Notes under the pieces: generated by a model
What the model was told of the DNA's origin: nothing
Seen by the model: only the letters and a program-made list of their open reading frames with translations
Database searches by the model: none
NCBI GenBank assembly: GCA_964357355.1
Contig: CAYHKY010000014.1
Span: 1 to 24,788, forward strand
Direction: 5' to 3'
DNA length: 24,788 bases
Source: CAYHKY01 sp964357355
GTDB lineage: Bacteria > Patescibacteriota > Microgenomatia > UBA10105
Made by a program: the position numbers and the translations under genes
Shown here: one piece after another, positions 20,803-24,788 of the stretch
Numbering within the stretch: position 1 is the first letter of the stretch
Layout: each line of letters begins with the position of its first letter

Positions 20803-22626
20803 TTACAGCGACATTTTTTTACGGAGAGAATTTAGGCTTACCAGGTTTTCATTTGCCCGGGAAAGAGTGGGGTATTTGCGCCGGATCCGGGCAACGCTTC
20901 TTTCAAAGATTTTACCAACTTCGGCGCTGCCCAGTAAAGCAGTAATTTCCTTTAAATATGCTACTTCGGGAGTTTGGACGAGGTGTTCAATTATCGCCAC
21001 CTTTTCAGGATCATCTTTGGACAGCAAATAAACAGAGCATACTTCAGCCAGTTGTTCACTCACCGCGTACCGGGCGGTGAGAAACATCCGCCGCATCACA
21101 CCCTGGTCTATTTCCCGGGAATACTTACCGGAGAAGATGAGTTTGGCTGCCTGGTCGACCACAATTTGTGCCACCAGTGTTGCCGGGATGTGATCTTCGT
21201 CAACCGTAAGCGATCCACTGCCGACGAGTTCCGGCAGTTCTTTCCACAATTCATTTAATGATAATTCCCGGTCATTAAAATAATCTATCCGGGTTTGAAT
21301 TTCTGAATCGAATTGACCGGAGGCGACGGATTCAGTTAATGCACTATTGAATAACTCGAGTGCAACGGCATTTTCCGGAGTCGCGATTTTATTAACCCAG
21401 TTGCCGTCCGCAAGTTCGGTGCGTGTAAAAATTTGTCCGTTCAGTGAAGAGGCGAGATAGTCTGACAACTTTTGCCCGGAAAGAAAATTGTAAAATTGTG
21501 ATATCGCGTCCTGAGATGCGCGGTCGGGATATTTACCCAAAATGCGGGCCAGAGCGTCGGCTCCATAAACCCAAAAAGTCGCATAAAATGCTGCATCATC
21601 TGCTGTCTCGCCGACCAGTGCGAGCCAGGTACTGCGGGTCCGGAAAATATCCTCTCCTGTCAGTGAAAGATTTTCCGGGATATGTGAGGCAATCTGGTCG
21701 AGTTGGGTAGCTTTCAGACGGGTGAGGCAAACGGCTTTTAATTTATCATCCTTTGGGAGAAAGAGCAGCAGGTTCGGGTTGGCATTAATATCCAGGCCGT
21801 GGGCGACTTCATGCCAGACTGCAATCGCGTACATCCGGGATTCAACCAGTTCAATTTCCGCTACCGTGGCACCCTTTTCGCGAAGGTATGCTTGCGCATC
21901 TTTAATCAGTTCATCAATTTGTGATTCGCTAATGGTGATGCCTTCGGCATCAAAATAAGACTGATCGTCGTCCGTATGGAAAGATTCAGGGATAGGTAAT
22001 GCCGATTGGGCCCGGGTGATGGCACTTTCCAGAGCCGGAGAAACTTCCGCCGGAGGGGCAGGTTCGGTAAAAGTTTTTGGATTAATATTCTGCCAGCGGT
22101 TAATGATTGAGGGCGGTTCATAGTATTCTGCCATAGAAGTCAGCGACTGGATAGTGCCGGTGCCCTGCAACGTTTCAACTAATGCAATATTACTTTTGGC
22201 TTTGGCATCGGCAAGAGTTAACACCGGCTCTTTTTGTAACTTCTGATCAATTGCTTTTAATAATGTGTGGTCAAGAACAGGAGGCAAAAGTTGGCCGATG
22301 GTAACCGGATCATCAATTGCAGGTTGATAGAGGATTGTCTCTGCTATTTCTTCTGCATCGAAGATCCTCCCCGAAGCGTTTTCCAGTGTTTCGGCATTTT
22401 GCAAAGCAACTACTACGGAATTCAAAAACTCAAGCGTCTTAAGATCAGGTGTGACAGGTACGGGAGCTGTAGCAGTCGCTCTGGGTAGGTACTTTTGACA
22501 GGCAGTTAATAATGGTCCCAGTACCGCTGCCGTTCCGGCGAACCCGGCTAATATCAGAAAATCCCTGCGGGTAAATTTTCTTGATCGACCAATATTTTCA
22601 GGGCTGGTTCCTGGTAAATTTGACAT
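20803..22626 (-). CDS. Tat-exported lipoprotein with HEVAH metallopeptidase motif
   Basis: 607 aa from ATG 22626 (a TTG sits one codon earlier). FTRRDFLILAGFAGTAAVLG is a twin-arginine signal, and LLTAC (C43) is a lipobox, so the mature protein should be a lipid-anchored extracellular protein. A low-complexity Ala/Thr/Pro linker follows. H272-E-V-A-H276, in AIAVWHEVAHGLDINANPN, is a probable zinc site. The distal ligand is not obvious; ETADDAAFYATFW about 60-70 residues later could supply it. The rest is helical and unrecognised. A TGG-extended TATATT box ends 6 nt before the ATG. With the cassettes at 1-5327 this is the third HExxH surface protein, and with 14683-16152 the second Tat substrate in the window. 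Confidence 0.85.
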   Translation of the reverse strand: MSNLPGTSPENIGRSRKFTRRDFLILAGFAGTAAVLGPLLTACQKYLPRATATAPVPVTPDLKTLEFLNSVVVALQNAETLENASGRIFDAEEIAETILYQPAIDDPVTIGQLLPPVLDHTLLKAIDQKLQKEPVLTLADAKAKSNIALVETLQGTGTIQSLTSMAEYYEPPSIINRWQNINPKTFTEPAPPAEVSPALESAITRAQSALPIPESFHTDDDQSYFDAEGITISESQIDELIKDAQAYLREKGATVAEIELVESRMYAIAVWHEVAHGLDINANPNLLLFLPKDDKLKAVCLTRLKATQLDQIASHIPENLSLTGEDIFRTRSTWLALVGETADDAAFYATFWVYGADALARILGKYPDRASQDAISQFYNFLSGQKLSDYLASSLNGQIFTRTELADGNWVNKIATPENAVALELFNSALTESVASGQFDSEIQTRIDYFNDRELSLNELWKELPELVGSGSLTVDEDHIPATLVAQIVVDQAAKLIFSGKYSREIDQGVMRRMFLTARYAVSEQLAEVCSVYLLSKDDPEKVAIIEHLVQTPEVAYLKEITALLGSAEVGKIFERSVARIRRKYPTLSRANENLVSLNSLRKKMSL

Positions 22627-22632
22627 CAAGTA

Positions 22633-22641
22633 AATATACCA
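22633..22641 (-). promoter_or_regulatory. Extended -10 promoter of the Tat lipoprotein gene
   Basis: TGGTATATT on the minus strand, a TGn-extended box ending 6 nt before the ATG at 22626. No clear -35. Confidence 0.5.
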
Positions 22642-22756
22642 CTATTTATAATAACTATAAATCTGCGGCCTTTACCTCTTCGCTTGCTGTGATAAGGTAA
22701 AATTTATCAAAGAAACTTCATCCGCTTTAAGAGGGGTAATTCATTAATAAAATCTT

Positions 22757-22969
22757 ATGCCAGCCGAACGGCCATCTTTTTGCGAAAAAGTAAATTGCCC
22801 GGTATTTGCTATCAAGGGACGGTGTATATTAAATGATTACGTGGGGACTAACTGGTCATCACCGACAGGCAGAAAAAGAGAGAGGTTGAGATTGTCGTTT
22901 CAAGCAGAGACAGAAACAGGGCCTCAAGAAATTGTTAATCAGTGTCAGGAAAAAGGGTTTAATTATTGA
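22757..22969 (+). CDS. Small Cys-containing protein
   Basis: 70 aa, not recognised. FCEKVNCPVFAIKGRCI gives a C-x4-C-P-x6-C pattern near residues 9-22, and a fourth Cys lies in VNQCQEKG, so a small metal- or disulfide-stabilised fold is possible. The middle is basic (GRKRERLRL). No Shine-Dalgarno is at the right distance; AAGAGGGG lies ~22 nt upstream. The stop lies 6 nt before the left inverted repeat of the transposase unit, which may have inserted beside it. Confidence 0.45.
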   Translation: MPAERPSFCEKVNCPVFAIKGRCILNDYVGTNWSSPTGRKRERLRLSFQAETETGPQEIVNQCQEKGFNY

Positions 22970-22974
22970 ACTTC

Positions 22975-23009
22975 AAACCTGGGGGGTTAAACTATATTGA
23001 CACCTAGGG
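22975..23009 (+). repeat. 35-bp inverted repeat, left end of transposase unit
   Basis: It begins AAACCTGGGGGGTTAAAC and ends GACACCTAGGG. It matches the reverse complement of 23689-23723 at 29 of 35 positions. Within one copy CCTGGG can pair with CCTAGG (one G-T wobble), so each end can also fold on itself. TTGACA at 22997-23002 lies inside it and may serve as the -35 of the transposase gene. Confidence 0.85.
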
Positions 23010-23031
23010 AAATTTAAGTAATATATAATAT

Positions 23032-23694
23032 ATGCCAGGTCGTTTAACGCCGCTTATCACCAATCAGATCTACCATGTATATAATCGAGGCATTGAAAAG
23101 CGTCCCACGTTTCTTACAAAACGTCACTATAACCGTGCATTAGTGACGATTAACTTTTATCGATATCAAAAACTTCCAGTAAGCCTATCTCATTATTTGA
23201 GATCTGAAAGTCATTATCCAGATATCTTTCGCAATGTCCCAACAGTTATAGATATTCTTGCATATGTTTTGATGCCCAATCATTTTCATTTCTTGCTTCG
23301 ACAAACGAAAGACGGTGGTATATCTAAATTCATCGGACAGTTTCAAAACAGTTATACGAAGTTTTTTAATATCAAGTTAAATCGAGACGGCTCGCTCTTT
23401 TTAGACCAGTTTAAAGCAAACCTCATACAGGATGAGGAAAATCTCTTACATATCCACCGCTATATCCATCTCAACCCTGCTACTTCCTATATCATAAAAT
23501 CGGTTGACAACATATTAACTTACCCTTGGTCTTCAATGGGAGAATTTTATTACCGAAAACAAGGAATTTGTGAAAAAGAAATTATCCTTTCAAATTTTAA
23601 GACGCCCAAGTCTTATTTGAAATTTCATCTGGATCAAGTCGATTACCAGAGGAAATTAGCTAAGATCAAACACTTATTACACGAAAATCCCTAG
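23032..23694 (+). CDS. REP-associated tyrosine transposase (RAYT), inverted-repeat type
   Basis: 220 aa, same family as 13852-14493. PGRLTPLITNQIYHVYNRGI, VLMPNHFHFLLRQ (H84, H86 of the HUH motif) and NSYTKFFNIKLNRDGSLF with likely catalytic Y108 are present. So are LLHIHRYIHLNPATSY and the C-terminal KTPKSYLKFHLDQVDYQRKL. All motifs are intact. The gene is enclosed by a 35-bp imperfect inverted repeat, and its TAG stop (23692-23694) lies inside the right arm. TAATAT (23019-23024), 16 nt after the TTGACA of the left arm, ends 7 nt before the ATG. It differs from the other RAYT in its flanking repeats, so the two have separate substrates. Confidence 0.93.
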   Translation: MPGRLTPLITNQIYHVYNRGIEKRPTFLTKRHYNRALVTINFYRYQKLPVSLSHYLRSESHYPDIFRNVPTVIDILAYVLMPNHFHFLLRQTKDGGISKFIGQFQNSYTKFFNIKLNRDGSLFLDQFKANLIQDEENLLHIHRYIHLNPATSYIIKSVDNILTYPWSSMGEFYYRKQGICEKEIILSNFKTPKSYLKFHLDQVDYQRKLAKIKHLLHENP

Positions 23695-23723
23695 GTTTAC
23701 ATACAATTTAACCCCCCAGGTTG
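23689..23723 (+). repeat. 35-bp inverted repeat, right end of transposase unit
   Basis: It begins CCCTAGGTTTAC and ends TTAACCCCCCAGGTTG. It pairs with 22975-23009; mismatches are concentrated in the middle, and the outer CCCCCCAGG and inner CCCTAGG blocks are conserved. Confidence 0.85.
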
Positions 23724-23790
23724 ACAGTAAACTTCGTAGCCTCGCGATGAAAGTTTACTGGGAAATACTGAATTCACTCAAACCTACTTT

Positions 23791-23819
23791 TTGTAATTGA
23801 TTAATAAAACCGGTATACT
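23791..23819 (+). promoter_or_regulatory. Promoter of the 158 aa gene
   Basis: TTGTAA (23791-23796), 17-nt spacer, TATACT (23814-23819). The start would be near 23826, leaving ~5 nt before the ATG at 23831. Confidence 0.65.
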
Positions 23820-23830
23820 GCGTAACTCAT

Positions 23831-24307
23831 ATGTCACATGAACAAAATTTGACACCGGCACAGATTGCCATGTTAGAAAGTGTAAGTCAAAGACTTCTAG
23901 AAGGGGACGTTTCTATTGCAATTAATAAACGGATGGATACTTTTGCAACTAATGAATATCCGTTATTGGGCAGATATGGTTATGTGCTCACTAGGTTTGG
24001 AAAATACAGTGTCTCTTTTAGCGGATACCGCAGATTTGATGCAGCTATTGAAAGGGCAAATATTCCGCATCACTTGGCAACGTCTGTGGCAAGAGGCGTA
24101 GCAACTGTAGACTTATGTCCCCTGCGCCAAGGGGACTATGATACGATTCAGGCTTTCTTTGCCGGTTTAACAGAGGAGTTTAATTTCTATCCTTTGTCCA
24201 AAGCGAAGCCCTGGGATGTGACAGGCTGTGGTATCCTAAGCTTTACCTATTACACCAATCCCAGAATCCGTAACAATAAATTTTGGAATCCGGATGGTAT
24301 CAGTTAA
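23831..24307 (+). CDS. Unknown 158 aa protein
   Basis: Not recognised. It appears soluble: a helical N-terminal third (LTPAQIAMLESVSQRLLEG), then a region with many aromatic and Gly residues (LLGRYGYVLTRFGKYSVSFSGYRRF), then VTGCGILSFTYYTN near the end. There is no signal peptide. The start is set by the promoter placed 11 nt before the ATG. It stands alone between the intact and the decayed transposase units. Confidence 0.7.
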   Translation: MSHEQNLTPAQIAMLESVSQRLLEGDVSIAINKRMDTFATNEYPLLGRYGYVLTRFGKYSVSFSGYRRFDAAIERANIPHHLATSVARGVATVDLCPLRQGDYDTIQAFFAGLTEEFNFYPLSKAKPWDVTGCGILSFTYYTNPRIRNNKFWNPDGIS

Positions 24308-24377
24308 AAGAAAAATTCAAGAATAATAATGACTGTTTGAATTTGTTATAGCATTACATGTGTATATTCCACCAGTA

Positions 24378-24396
24378 TTCCACCTGTTAGGTGGAA
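24378..24396. repeat. Hairpin TTCCACCTGTTAGGTGGAA, left of decayed transposase
   Basis: Perfect 8-bp stem with a 3-nt loop. Its exact reverse complement lies at 24672-24690. Partial copies (TTCCACCAG, GCCACCTGTT) lie at 24367-24376 and 24404-24413. Confidence 0.8.
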
Positions 24397-24420
24397 CAGA
24401 TACGCCACCTGTTGACAATT

Positions 24421-24655
24421 CACATCGAAACCGATGAACAACTCGTGCATCTCTCAAGGTATATTCATCTTAATCCAGTGGTTTCAGCGAAAGTGAGTAA
24501 GAAAAAAATATTTGCGTAAAATCTCTAAGTTCGTTGATTTTACTGTTGTTATGGATCAATTTAAAAATGTAGAAGCCTATAAAAATTTTCTATTAGATCA
24601 GATAGTTTACGCTAAACAGAGAGAGGCATTAAAATACTTGGTTATCGATAAATAG
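24421..24655 (+). pseudogene. Decayed REP-associated transposase (C-terminal remnant)
   Basis: HIETDEQLVHLSRYIHLNPV from 24421 matches the TNEQLMHLSRYHHLNPV segment of the transposase at 13852. Its frame ends at a stop near 24518. In another frame DQFKNVEAYKNFLLDQIVYA from 24554 to TAG 24655 matches the C-terminal tail of both intact copies. The HUH and Tyr regions are missing. So this is a third RAYT, truncated and frameshifted, still between matching hairpins. Confidence 0.85.
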
Positions 24656-24671
24656 AACAGGTGCAAAGCTA

Positions 24672-24690
24672 TTCCACCTAACAGGTGGAA
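24672..24690. repeat. Hairpin TTCCACCTAACAGGTGGAA, right of decayed transposase
   Basis: Exact reverse complement of 24378-24396. The pair marks the ends of the remnant unit and is the third repeat family associated with a RAYT in this window. Confidence 0.8.
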
Positions 24691-24751
24691 AGTCCAATAA
24701 CCGGAGTTGATGAATTTTTAAATTGCTATTGTTATTAATCCCTTTTAAGGA

Positions 24752-24787
24752 TCCTGCGTAGGCAGGAATTCCTCGCCGCTTGCGGCG
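24752..24787. repeat. Two adjacent REP-like hairpins at the window edge
   Basis: TCCTGC-GTAG-GCAGGA (24752-24767) and CGCCGC-TT-GCGGCG (24774-24787) are both perfect. The first has a GTAG loop. They may be part of a larger element beyond the window. Confidence 0.6.
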
Positions 24788-24788
24788 T

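Overview
The window looks like a chromosome segment of a Candidate Phyla Radiation (Patescibacteria) bacterium, most likely Microgenomates-like. This rests on the compact rplK-rplA pair whose uL1 carries a long N-terminal extension, on surface proteins with Ser/Pro/Thr linkers and Cys-rich repeats, on the many small unrecognised proteins, and on the load of toxin-antitoxin modules and REP-type repeats. TGA is used as a stop throughout, so the code is standard. The phylum is an inference.

Layout. (1) 1-5327 (+): two tandem copies of a two-gene cassette. Each has a large extracellular Cys-rich protein ending in a HExxH metallopeptidase domain, followed by a ~210-220 aa secreted protein with a C-terminal membrane anchor; the first copy is cut by the window edge. 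(2) 5341-8145 (-): the rplK-rplA operon with an unknown third gene, then a methyltransferase-like gene. (3) 8146-10857 (+): repeats, a divergent sigma-70-like factor and an unknown 279 aa protein. (4) 10884-12435 (+): two toxin-antitoxin modules, a VapBC pair whose toxin is frameshifted and a BrnT-like pair. (5) 12436-14567: palindromic repeats, a GC-rich membrane-protein gene with an apparent frameshift, and a REP-associated (Y1/HUH) transposase flanked by perfect direct repeats. (6) 14683-16627 (-): a Tat-type exported protein and a small unknown. (7) 16683-17532: a BrnTA module between two 118-bp direct repeats. (8) 17579-19111 (+): an unknown 510 aa envelope protein. (9) 19189-19946: a dense run of short perfect hairpins that includes a small membrane-protein gene. 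(10) 20003-22626 (-): a HEPN/MNT module and a Tat lipoprotein with a HEVAH metallopeptidase motif. (11) 22757-24788: a small Cys protein, a second REP-associated transposase with 35-bp inverted repeats, an unknown 158 aa protein, and a third, decayed transposase between matching hairpins.

The genes suggest an envelope-modification locus (three HExxH proteins, two Tat substrates, several anchored proteins) next to core translation genes, broken up by an island of stability modules and REP elements. Many genes here have a -10-like box only 5-14 nt before the start codon and no Shine-Dalgarno sequence, so largely leaderless transcription is likely. No tRNA, rRNA or CRISPR array was found.
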